Shown piece by piece: positions 26,530 through 37,573 of a stretch of DNA of 64,000 nt. Under the pieces are notes generated by a model that was not told the origin of the DNA, did not search any database, and saw nothing but the letters and a program-made list of their open reading frames with translations. Each line of letters starts with the position of its first letter. Within the stretch, counting starts at the first letter, position 1. Source of the stretch: Dirofilaria immitis (lineage: Eukaryota > Nematoda > Chromadorea > Rhabditida > Onchocercidae); NCBI GenBank assembly GCA_024305405.1, contig JAKNDB010000098.1, positions 248,001 to 312,000 of the forward strand. Reading direction: 5' to 3'. Position numbers and translations under genes: made by a program.

Positions 26530-27065
26530 TTATTCTAATGTAAAAATTAAATTAGTTACAGTGGTGAGCTTAAAATTTGGATTATGGAATTTGATGGTGC
26601 GTATGATTTTAAATGCATCAGCATGCCATTCTCTACATTTTTCTATATTGTCATACTTAGCGAAAAAATCACCTACGTTAATTTCTCCTGTTGAAACATA
26701 TGCTGTAAAATAATCAAAGTAGGATATCATGATTTCTTGGCCTTTAGTTACGTTTGTATCTATAGATTCACGTTTCTGCACATTATATTCAAGCGCTTGA
26801 TGTCTGAAAAAGAAAGAAAAAACTTTCTTCTTTGATGTGGGAGAACGAATTGATGTTTCAATGATTATATGGTAAGATTTAGTGGCCCGGAAGTTCCCAA
26901 TATTGACAACGGAAGGAAATTGTTGCACCACTTGCGGATAGATTGCTAAGGATTCTTCGAGTCACTTCTTCATGAGGAGGGAAGGATTTCATTCCTTCTA
27001 GTTGTGAGATCTCGCTGCAGCTCGACCTTTTACCATATGGAACCTTACTGAGTAATCAAAAAATC
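26530..27065 (-). pseudogene. unrecognised coding fragment, possibly decayed gene
   Basis: Two overlapping minus-strand frames look more protein-like than their surroundings. Upstream (about 27060-26960) one frame reads SQLEGMKSFPPHEEVTRRIL. From about 26955 another frame continues with YPQVVQQFPSVVNIGNFRA and on to NVTKGQEIMISYFDYFTAYV. A pyrimidine-rich stretch ending in CAG at about 26807 suggests an exon start for the second half. The change of frame is not of the simple missing-base type seen in neighbouring genes. KGQEIMISYFDY recalls the end of SET domains, but no zinc-binding cysteines or other SET motifs are seen, so I do not assign a family. It may be a broken gene or poorly conserved exons. 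Confidence 0.3.
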
Positions 27066-28305
27066 ATTTCATTAGTACACTACCTTTGTGTCCTTCATGA
27101 GGCATCTGAAGTGTGTGAGATAAAGAAATAAAGCTATCATCTAGACATGCATGGAAATAAGTCAACAGTATATTATGTCAAATGAAAAATGGCGAAAGTG
27201 ATGAGAACAAAGGGAGCAAATTTTTCCCGCATCTGATTATATTTATTGATATACATAAAAGAAGCCGACAGTATATAATGACGAGAAAACATGTTTGTAA
27301 GCGATGATAATCGATAATATTTTAACAATGAATAATATTTAACGTCAACCGAAGGCTATGGGAAGCAACTTCTTAAACCTGAGTGTCAATTATGGATTAT
27401 GCAGTTTCTTCGATTTTCCTGACAGTATTACAATGATCAAAATCTCTGAGAAAAGCAAACATTATATTTTGCTTATTTCGTCAAATTAAGAACTGATTAA
27501 CAAGAGATAAATCAGAATTGAAATCAAAATAGAAGATATTAATATCAGTCGGTAATTTGCATTTTTATTTTATCCTAAAATTTTGAATTCGTCGATGTAA
27601 GAAATGTTAGTAATAGCATAGCTTTGTTGATAAAATTACTTCCCATCTGATTTAATAAAATTCTGTGCTAAATGCTAGTTTTAATTAAATTAAATTATAA
27701 AGTTTCAAACTTTTCGTGATGGATGTCCTTAGCTTAATTAAAAAAAAAACTTATTTTTGAGACTAGCAAGTTGTTTGCTTCAAATTTAACCTCTTCACTT
27801 CGCTGGTTGGTCAAAACGATCAAACCAAAAGTGTGAAATGGCCATAAGGCTTAAAGGTAAAAATATGCACAGCTATATGAAATTTCCATTGTTTAATATC
27901 TGATGAACTAGTAAAAAATATTTGAGAATTGGATGATTTAACATCATGAGACTTTGATTATTTCAAGTCTTTCATGTTAATGACATAGTTCTAGTCTTTA
28001 ACTTGTTTACTTCAACTTTTGTGATATTATTTAGCGTTGCATGAGAATCTTCTAAGACAGAAATTGGCAGGAGAATCCTTCATCGAAAGAAAACGAATCC
28101 ACAACAAATAACTGCCATTCTTTGGGTACGTAAGCTTTAAATCTAATGAGACATTGATATTGCATTATGCTACAACACACTCTTAACGACAAAGGAAAGC
28201 GGCAAGATTTGAATTTTGGATGTGCTCTTACGCGGCAGCTGTTTAGTTGTTACCGTAGTTTGTCCAGTAGCGTTCATCTTGTTGAGTCATTTGTTGTCTG
28301 CTATC

Positions 28306-28380
28306 ATGTCAAATTTCTTGAAAATGTTTCGCTCAAAAAGTCGACGGAAAAGGATAACTTCAGCACAGTACACGATGAGG
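28306..28380 (+). CDS. possible 5' exon of the first coiled-coil gene
   Basis: An ATG opens MSNFLKMFRSKSRRKRITSA, a short basic peptide, and is followed by a good donor (AG|GTTAGT). A following micro-exon or short exon near 28475-28532 could carry the frame into the exon at 28581. The alternative is that translation simply starts at the ATG at 28581. No homolog is recognised. Confidence 0.3.
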
Positions 28381-28580
28381 TTAGTGCCTTTTTCATGATC
28401 CCTGACCTTTTTCGTTTTGCTCATCATATTTAAATAATAGGATAAATTAATTTTTGTTATCTACAAAACTGTAGGAGACAGGTAATAACGGGCAACTTAA
28501 CATTGCGTTATCATGTCGAAATGTTAGTTATATACTGTTAGATTGGACTTTCCAATTTTTGTCAACCAGAGACTCTCGAG

Positions 28581-30738
28581 ATGGATACCAATTTAAAGCG
28601 ATTTCAGGAGAAGATAAAACATCGCAATAAAGAGACTTACGGCGGTGGACCATCAAGACGTGATAAACGAATTTCTCGAATACGAAGTATCGATGATTCA
28701 TTTTAAAGCCCACAGCTGCTTATCATACTGTTACCCAACCGAGGCAATACAAAGCCTCACGATCATGTGTTGGCCGAGATGAGTATGACAAATACGACAA
28801 ATTTCGTCATTCAATCGATTTCCACAACAGGGTCAGTTTGCCGAATTTATACATATATACTCGTGATTGCTATCAATACTGCTTCACTTTAGATGTTAAA
28901 AATGATAAATTGATATATCAAACAAGTTTTAACCACTCCATATTTGATTTTATTACTTATTATATGGCAGCTTTTGTTTTGCCATTAGATTTTTATAATT
29001 ATAATGACGATACATTTTCTCTTTATTCTATGCGTATTTATTATCAGTCTATCTAGTTTATATAAAAACATGGTATAAAAATCACCAAAAAAATCATTTC
29101 TTATCTCTGTTCTAGTGATTGATCTTAAGTTTGCAATTACATCCGGTTCTCGTAATTCCTATAATCACTTTTTATTACTGTTATGCATCGTTTATTATAG
29201 AGTAGTGTAAGATGCGGAAAGCGATCACATATTGAAAATGATCGATTTCATGATCGGTTTTCAATGTTTACCAAGAACAACTATGATTCAGAAATTTTGG
29301 ATTCTGACGATTCATATGATTCACAGAATGGTAGCGGTACAAACAATGATGATACTGTTCAGGTACATTTCTTGATGTTTAATGAGGATATAACATTTTT
29401 AGTGATAATTCATCTAAACTGGAGGATAAAAATGTAAATCATGTGGGAAAAAATGACTTATAATCTTATAATTTTAGTTTTCGAAAAAGATTCTAATCTT
29501 CTAGTCCTTTATGTGTATGGAACATTTTCCAGGCTCTAGAGACAAAGTTGGATGCTCTTCTTTATCGTCTTCGTCGAGAAGAAGAGCGCAAAAATTCATA
29601 TAAACAAAAATTGATGTCCGAACGTATAGTGCGGCAGCATGTTGAAAGCAAATTCGTTGAAGATATTCAGCGATTAACTCAACTGGTAGAAATGCTCAAA
29701 AATGAGCAAAAATCATATCGAAATAGAATCAACACTTTGGAAAAAGGTAAGCTATAGGTGATATTCGTCTACAGTCAAAGATATGCTGATCCAAGATAAT
29801 CGGGAACTTAAGATGTGCCAGTTTCTTCCTTTTATAGTATTAGAAGTGTTTGATGTGCTTATTATCTCTTTAATTATGTGTATTCTTTTCTAATTTCCTT
29901 GTTGTTTTTCAGCAGCTAAAACAGGGTGGTCGAAACTTATGACAGATGATTTTAAAGGACCATCGCTTTTCTGTTCACCACCATCAACATCAAACGGTCA
30001 ATCATCCGTACTTACAATGACCGAATTGGCTTGCTCTGCAACCTCCGGTTCTACCGTACCATTACCATCTGCATTACATTGCAATAGAATTAGTGAAGGA
30101 AGTGTTGACGAAGTGAGGAATTTTCGCATCAATGAGGTACAATAGCTTTCTATCCGAATTTTCAGATTCTTAGCGAGAAATTTAGAAATTTCCGTTAAAG
30201 TTTTGAGTACTAAAATAAAGGTTTTTCCTACTATCCCAAATCTCTAATAAAATGAACGATTTAGCTTTTTTGCATTTCAGCTTAGATTGATTAATTTTTA
30301 ATTATTAGTTTTAAAAAAACTAATAATTAAAAATTATAGCAAAGAAGAAATAATTTATCAAAGCGAAGAATAGAATGTAGAGCCGCTTTTATTTATTCGT
30401 CTGCTTCAATCCATATATTTTTTTCAATTCATATTTTTATCTTTTGGTCAGCTGATCAACGTCATATTGATATAAATTGTTGTATTCTCTCTCAATAGGT
30501 CACTTCGTCTGTGGAAGCTGAACGACGCACGATATCTGGTAGCTCCTTCTCAACTCGTGAAAATGAGGGTTCTGCAACCTTAGAAGAAACCTTGCGTGCA
30601 ATTGATCGTGTTACTGGTACTGTAGTAACAGCGTCGCATGGATTTGGCGATAAAATGGCAACATCAGTGATTCGACGATCGAGTAGTGATACTAAACTTG
30701 GGCAGCGTGATATAATGCTTAAATCTACAAATATTTAA
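28581..30738 (+). CDS. coiled-coil protein, tandem paralog A
   Basis: Five exons fit in phase: 28581-28831, 29201-29362, 29533-29746, 29913-30136, 30499-30738, for about 363 residues. The N-terminal third is basic and polar and contains TAAYHTVTQPRQYKASRSC, which is shared with the next gene. An acidic, serine-rich stretch (SEILDSDDSYDSQNGSG) follows. Exon 3 is one continuous coiled coil (RREEERKNSYKQKLMSER...), and the C-terminus is Ser/Thr-rich. No transmembrane segment or catalytic motif is seen. Exon 1 has a frame break at a T4 run (28701-28704). One extra T joins SIDDSF to the conserved TAAYHTV block and restores the splice phase. The acceptor of exon 4 is CAGCAG, so alternative use of one codon is possible. 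Function unknown. Confidence 0.75.
30292..30336. repeat. 21-bp perfect inverted repeat, 3-bp loop
   Basis: TAATTTTTAATTATTAGTTTT is followed after three bases by its exact reverse complement, inside the last intron of paralog A. It would form a stable AT hairpin in the pre-mRNA. Confidence 0.9.
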
Positions 30739-32565
30739 ACAGTGATTTGATACAACGAACAGAATCGATACCAGTGTTGATGATTCTGGATGTAAAAGGA
30801 AGAAGCGTTTCAGGAAATCAAAAGTTATTTAGAAGTGATCGGAAAAAATATACATTACATTGAATGAATTAAACACCGTTTTGGTGAGCAACAATTTTAT
30901 GATATGTTTTGTTTAACGGTAACTTCTTTTATTTTCATATTTATCACTATGTGAAATGAATGGATGTATCTCTCTAAGTTGTTTATGTTTTGTGGCCAAA
31001 ATTTAGTAATATTTGGATTTGGTAGCATTGGTATGTTGTTCTTGTCTGCTATATTTAATGAATTTGCTTGGATTTTTGTTGGGATAATTGAATTCTAAAA
31101 AGAAGAACACATGATAGTTTTTGTTATTGCCACATTTATTGGGGCAAATGATTTTTCAATGACATTCTTATTATCCTAAAGTTTCCCTTGAATTAAAAAC
31201 GCTCTATCCCCCATATATTCTATAATGTACAGCTTGGTAGAGAATTTTGTTCAATTTTTATCTATAAAGTACAACAGAAATGTATTGACTTTGCCGACAT
31301 ATTGGTATACTAGTAATAATATTTTCTTATTTTGTCTCAACATATGCTTTATGATATTAGTGTAACAAAATTGTAGGTGAATGTCAAGTGTCGAGGTAAA
31401 AAGATTCGCATAATTAGTTTAATGAATTAAGCATACAGTATTTACAGCTCAAAAATTTTAAAATGCAAACTGTAATATCGTTTTAAGCGAAACGAAGTCA
31501 TCTTGGTGCTGGGATTGTATTCCTGCTAATTCTACGATGGAAAATCGTTGCGGCAAAGTAGATCGGGGCTAATGGATCGTAGTAGAATTTTGCATGTAGT
31601 TGAGGATTTTTTTAGTTTAGGATTTAAATTTGAACTTTGTTCGTGGGCAGATTCTGCCTCCTCAATTTTATTTATCTGTGATCAGCGAATGTTAAGGAGG
31701 GACACCAGAATATTTCTAATATCCTAAGCAATAGAAACTTCGTTAAATTCATTTCTAAGTTTTATATTGAAAATTTTAATTTCGATCTTTGCTCTTTTCG
31801 TTGTGTTAAAACATTAATCGTTATCCACGTTAATAGGTGGGAGAAATTTTACTTACTAATGTAGAAGAAGAGTTGATGCAGATGGCGATGTCGTCTTTTC
31901 TTTCCCTCCAAAGAATTTTATACTGGCTAGGTCATAAGTCACAAAGGATTGATTCTCTACCCTCTTCTTTCTCTCAGATATCAAAAGATCGGCCGCCTTT
32001 TTCCTATTCGTTTTCATTTAGCTTGCGCTTGTTGATCAATTATTCATTCATATTTATTTATCAATTCCTGTTTTTAAAGAAGAAAATTCGATTCTCACTT
32101 TTGTGCTATCCTTTACTTTTTACTATCTTCTAGATAAGTTTGAGTTTTGAACTGTCACAACATTTCAAACTTTGTCGTAAAGATTGGATATTTTCATGGA
32201 TTTTTATCTATCTGATTGAAAACTTGTTGGAAGGATTAAGAATTTTGCATTCATGAAATGTAGGCATATCTAATTCTGCTTGATCTTTTGATCGGATTAT
32301 TTTATGAATTGCTTGTTTTGAAATGATCTCCGTTTTCTGCGATAAAATTTGAATTAATTTAGGTTTTATCTTAATTGTTATAAAGTAGATTGATGCAGGA
32401 CAATTGACTACTTATGTTAGAAAAGCAATTATAGCTGTTTTCCTTCTGAATCATCTGGATTCCATCTCAATTTCATCTGCAGCTCGATATTCCGAAAATC
32501 ATCATTTGAGCTATTTCACTTGCGTATATTTTAGAAGTACATTCAATGATTAAAAATTGGTTGAA
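30739..32565. other. intergenic between paralogs A and B
   Basis: About 1.8 kb holding the presumed 3' UTR of A and promoter of B. A 98-codon frame at 31837-32133 has a low-complexity hydrophobic tail and no similarity to A or B; I treat it as chance. Confidence 0.5.
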
Positions 32566-34628
32566 ATGGAGGAAGGCGAAAAAGTAGTGGCGGTATGTCA
32601 TTTTCTATCTGTCAACTTTGGCCCCATATGATTTGGTGTTATTTCACTTCTCTATAGAAATTAATATTTTTCCGTTTAAAAGAATTGTTTCGAACTTGTT
32701 GAGTTGAATGAATGTGAAATATTCAGGAAGATGAAACTTGTGGAATTTCCCGAAAGGATCTTCAACGTGATTCCCAACTTACCTCCACAACAGCCTATCA
32801 TACAGTTATGCGACCGAACGTAATACATCGTCGTTCACGCTCGTGTACTGGTGATCTAAGCATTAATCAGTATGATGCTTACAATACTTTCCTGGATCGT
32901 TCTTTGTATTCAGATACAATTATTCCCAGTGAAATGGTTCGTAATGATCTCGAATCCCGTAAAACACTTTTGCCAATATCTAATCAGTTGTCTAACTTTC
33001 GTCGTCATATGATATCTATTTTTAACCTTGTATTATTTTGAATTTATCTATCCTACTCCTTTCTCATCTCTTAGATTTGCTTTCTGTGATTCATTTTAAG
33101 CTAAGTAGGATTTAATTCAATCCTCTTAGTGATTCTCGATGAAGAAGAAGAACAGTTTCTTTCTTAATTATAGATTCATCGACGTCGTCGACATCAGCAT
33201 CGTTTCCGGCGTGCTAATGATGCATCCACATCAGAATATGGTAGTGGTGATCCATCATCAACAACTTTGTATAGCACATATAATCGTAATCTGGATGATT
33301 CAGGTTCAGATTCTTGGAATGTGGAATATCAATGGGCACTACACATTAGGGTTAGTTTAGAACTATTATTGCAAATAGGTGTTCTACCTTCCTTCTTTAA
33401 TGAATTTCTTTTTTTTTCATTATCAATAAGGGAAAGAAGCCAAATGATTTTGATTCAGTGTTTTCCTTCTAAGAATATTTCCTGAATTAGTGTTCTTTTG
33501 TGAATCCCAAAAAATATCCAGGAATTGGAGTATAGACTTCGAGAACAGAGAAAGAAGTTGAAGGAATACAAAGGTAGATTACGAGCTGAAAGAGATTTAA
33601 GGGCTGCTAACGAGAGAAATATGATGGAAGAGGTGGAAAAATATAAATATGAATTAAAGAAGGAACAACAACAGAGAAAAGCAGTTGAAGAACGATACAT
33701 TGATATTATCGCCTATATGAAAACCAAATTATCGGTAACCTTTTGATCATTTTTTCATTTTTAAATTTCATTTCTGACTTACTTACTACTGTATGAAAAT
33801 ATTTGAATACTAAACATGGTAGTTAGATAAGACTTTGCTTGTTACGATGAATTATCCAATGAGCAAAACTTAGAAGAGGACTTAATAAAATTAACATTGC
33901 TTTGAAAATTCCAATGATTTTGTGCAATAAGTACTAATGATTACTAATTATTGATCAGCTTAATTATCGATCAGTCTTGCAGTCTATCATGAGAAATAAA
34001 AAGCTCTTTCGAAATTGTTTATTCCACAATGAAAGAGAAAAGAAAAGAATCAAAAATTAAGAAAGCAGAAGGAAGTGAGGTTCAACAAAGTGATTTGCAA
34101 TTTTGAATCATTTGAACTTTACTGTTATAAATCATTAAATTTCAATGATTTTAATTATAAAAATTAAAAACAGAATTTTCTTTGAAGATTCTGGAACAGC
34201 ATCAATCAATGAAACAACAATGTCTACCACCATCACTACCATTTCTCACTAATTCAAGCATTAATCTGAAAAGTAATATGCCTCAGCTCGGGAATACTGG
34301 TGAATTATTATATCCTTTAAGCGTGAATACTCCATCATCTATTTTACCAAGAATTGGTTTTGGTCAAGAATTAGATGAAACGAAGAATTTCCGAGCTGAA
34401 GAGTTATACGGTGATTTAGAAAGTGCTCGAAATAGTAAAAATACGACGACAACCGATACAGAACTATCTGATCGAATCCACCGATCGATAACACCACTAA
34501 AAGAAAACGATTCCGATGATGATGATGATAATGGCTATGTGACAACATTTGAGTACTCTGCAAAAATTATACAAAAAACGAAGATGTCCTTTCCGACAGT
34601 CTGTCGCATATCTCATTATGAATTATAA
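32566..34628 (+). CDS. coiled-coil protein, tandem paralog B
   Basis: Five in-phase exons: 32566-32592, 32727-32936, 33174-33350, 33522-33734, 34188-34628, giving about 355 residues. The layout matches paralog A. A basic N-terminus holds TTAYHTVMRPNVIHRRSRSC. It is followed by an Arg/His-rich then Ser/Asp-rich stretch (NRNLDDSGSDSWNVEYQW). Exon 4 is a coiled coil (RLREQRKKLKEYKGRLRAER...) of the same length as in A. The tail is polar with a run of Asp residues near 34516. Intron positions flanking the coiled-coil exon are equivalent to A, but B splits the N-terminal exon and fuses the last two. A is upstream on the same strand 1.8 kb away, so tandem duplication is clear. Not a family I can name; a cytoskeletal or scaffold role would be a guess. 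Confidence 0.8.
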
Positions 34629-37573
34629 TGCAATTCCAGATCATATGGATTGCTAAGATTATATCATTTGATTTATTATCAAGCTTATCTTAATTATTTA
34701 TTACAATTAAATTGATGTTCTTATCGATTATCTCTTCATATTATAGTGAGAGTACTAATTTATCAAATGATAGCATTGTGATCATTTTTGATAATTGTTA
34801 ACATTTTTGTTCCGATTTTTCGTCCGATATTTGGGTCAGTATCTAGTAGCAATCGCCCTCTCTTGCTTGACTTTTTGTCTAATTAGATAATTGTTGATTT
34901 ATTTCAGAATGTTTTCTATTTCGCACATAATATCGATTTTTGCGATAATAAAATTGTGAGTAAATTGATTTCATGAATAATAATTAGTTTTATCGTTGTT
35001 AAAGCTAAAAATTATCTTCGAATATATCTTCTTCATCGCAATCAATCTTTATTATTCAATAAAGATCTGTTAGATCGAATAAATCAATAATAAATTCATA
35101 ACCTTAAGTTTATGAAAATCTTATCAACACTTTGCTAAGACTACTTTTCACGATTAGTTTGAGAGGAAGCTCTTGGTGTATTCAGGAAATTATTTTATAA
35201 ATTTTGATTTTCAATTGCGATTATTTCATCAGCGGATTCAGAAGTATCAATTAAATTAGCGATCAACAATATCTGTAAAATTGTGCATGGAAAAATGATT
35301 TTATGAGTGACACATTTTTTTAGCAGTTGGAAAATGTGTTCTGCTTAAAAATTAGATGGATACGATTTATCAAGCATATCTATTGTTACCGGATTTTGAT
35401 TTCTGATTACCGCTCATTCCATAGTCCGCTTATTTCAGATCCAAAACAGATTAATGTATTTTTAGGTAGTTTATTCATAAATAATTGAATAAGGATGAAT
35501 GAAACGATATTAAGCAGAATATTAGGTTAATATAGTATTACGATACTTTATCAGTCTTAGTATCATTGGTAATCACTATACTGCTTCTTGAAAGATCGCC
35601 TAATTTAACACCTTAGTCGTATTGTTTGTTGTTGGGTCATGACGAAGGACGAATGAATGATCCTTATCTTATTGTCATAAATCTCATCGCTGATATAACT
35701 CCTCTCCATCCCTTCAAAAATTTTTTTGGATCTTAAAGAAATAAATTATCAGAGAATCTGAATTATTAGACAGTAAACAAAGAATAATCTTACAGAGAAA
35801 AGTCCGTTAGACGACGATATGCTAATTTATGAGGCAGATGGTAAACAAACTGTGAAATCTAGCTAGCCGAAATCGAGCTCTCGATGATGTTATGAAATGT
35901 CGAGAGAGAAGGATGTGATTTATTGAATTCAGAAATCAAATGCCCTTTAACCTGATCTCCAGTCAATTTTTTTCTTCTAACAATTTATAACCTCACGTAT
36001 GCTGTTGTTAGAATACCAGGAAGCAGGATAGAATAACAATAGCTCAAAGTTTGAAACCTGAATCCTTATATCAAAATGTATGTGATAGTAAATCTGAGCG
36101 CCAAATGGATTTCGATCAAACATATGGATAATATCATTTTGCGCTATTTGCTCTGCAAAAATAAAATTAAATTGAGATGGCTTTTCATTCAACAATGATT
36201 CATCCATTGCAAGTATTTCTATTTGAGATAGAGATTTGTAATTGGATAATTTTCAATCCTAAACAGTTGAAAATATGATTTATAGATAATTGTGTTAGTG
36301 AAGAAATCTCAATGCAAAACAAAAACAGAGCTCATTAAAGGGATAATTAGTTAGGTCGGAATGATGAAGATTTAGAGATGGAATCTGAATCGCTGAATCT
36401 TACACTTCAATTTCTAATTCTTAGAATACTTAATTGAAATGAAGAAATATATCATTTATTAAAGAATCTTTATCTAATATTCAACACATTCTTGCGAATA
36501 TTATTTTGAGAATGAATTTTCATGGAAAGCCAGGATGAATTTTGAACAGCAGCGGTTGTAATTTTAATCTTTCATTCGAAGCCAAGGAATTTTCAAGACC
36601 TTATTCTTGACATAGAAATACGACGAAGACTAATTCTTGGAGAGACTACTAAAAGAAACGCCATACCTATTAGTTGACAATGTACCTATGTGGACGATTT
36701 CTTACCGTGAAATATTATATTTTAAAATAGTCAATATCATTTTCGAGCATCACTTTCGCATTCATTTTGACGTAGAATCGGTTCTGCAGCTACAACTAAT
36801 CGCTGTGCCTTACGTCTATCGAACAATTCTGATTCTGATATTACTAAATGAAACGAATAGTCCGAATTCAATCTCAAAGAAAATATCACAAGTTTCATTT
36901 CAACTCTTTTGTAATCTGTTCTCCAACATTTGCAATATTTGATACCACAAATGTCATAGCACGTGATTGATGTAGTAGGTGATTATACCATAGGAATTTG
37001 TTAAACAGCAACATATAACCTAAGTTATCTTGGGATCTCAGTAGTCGTTTTGTTCCGGTCCTTCCTCACTGCACCCATTATATTATCGAATCTTGCATTA
37101 ACCAATATTTCTATTTCTTCCTTCGATTTACTCTCGATGACTTTTGACCGAATTGCATACTGAAGTGTAACATAAATCCCTAAATAGCATACCTTCACTC
37201 TTCTTTATGCGACAACAGATGCGACGATTTCTATAACAGATCCCATCGTTAAGCTGCCTCTACTGGTTTTGTGCTGTTATCGTCCCCTCACTGGATTTAA
37301 ATTTGAATTCAAACGTTTAGAGTTTAAACTTAGTTCCGCTTATATTGTTCTGCTTGTAGGCGTGGGAAAAGTTGGATTCAGAGGTGGCATTTTAGGGATG
37401 AGTTGTCAAGTAGTCTTTTTTAATTATCTTCAAAATTACTTTATCAGTTTATTTCATTACTGTTCCGCAAGGGCACTATCAGTGCGGATTGGGCGTTATC
37501 AGTTTGAGTTTGATGTGATAATATCAGCATCCTATTCTTCCAGGTTATTATTACCAGTTAAAAGACCTAAAAA
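34629..37573. other. intergenic
   Basis: About 2.9 kb upstream of the TRAIP-like gene. Frames at 36637-36942 and 37269-37577 are open for about 100 codons. Neither has splice context or a recognisable domain, and the second runs into the TRAIP start in another frame. Promoter and 5' UTR sequence is expected near the 3' end. Confidence 0.5.

Noticed and set aside
31837..32133. 98-codon plus-strand frame between the paralogs
   Set aside because: Low-complexity hydrophobic tail; no match to either paralog.
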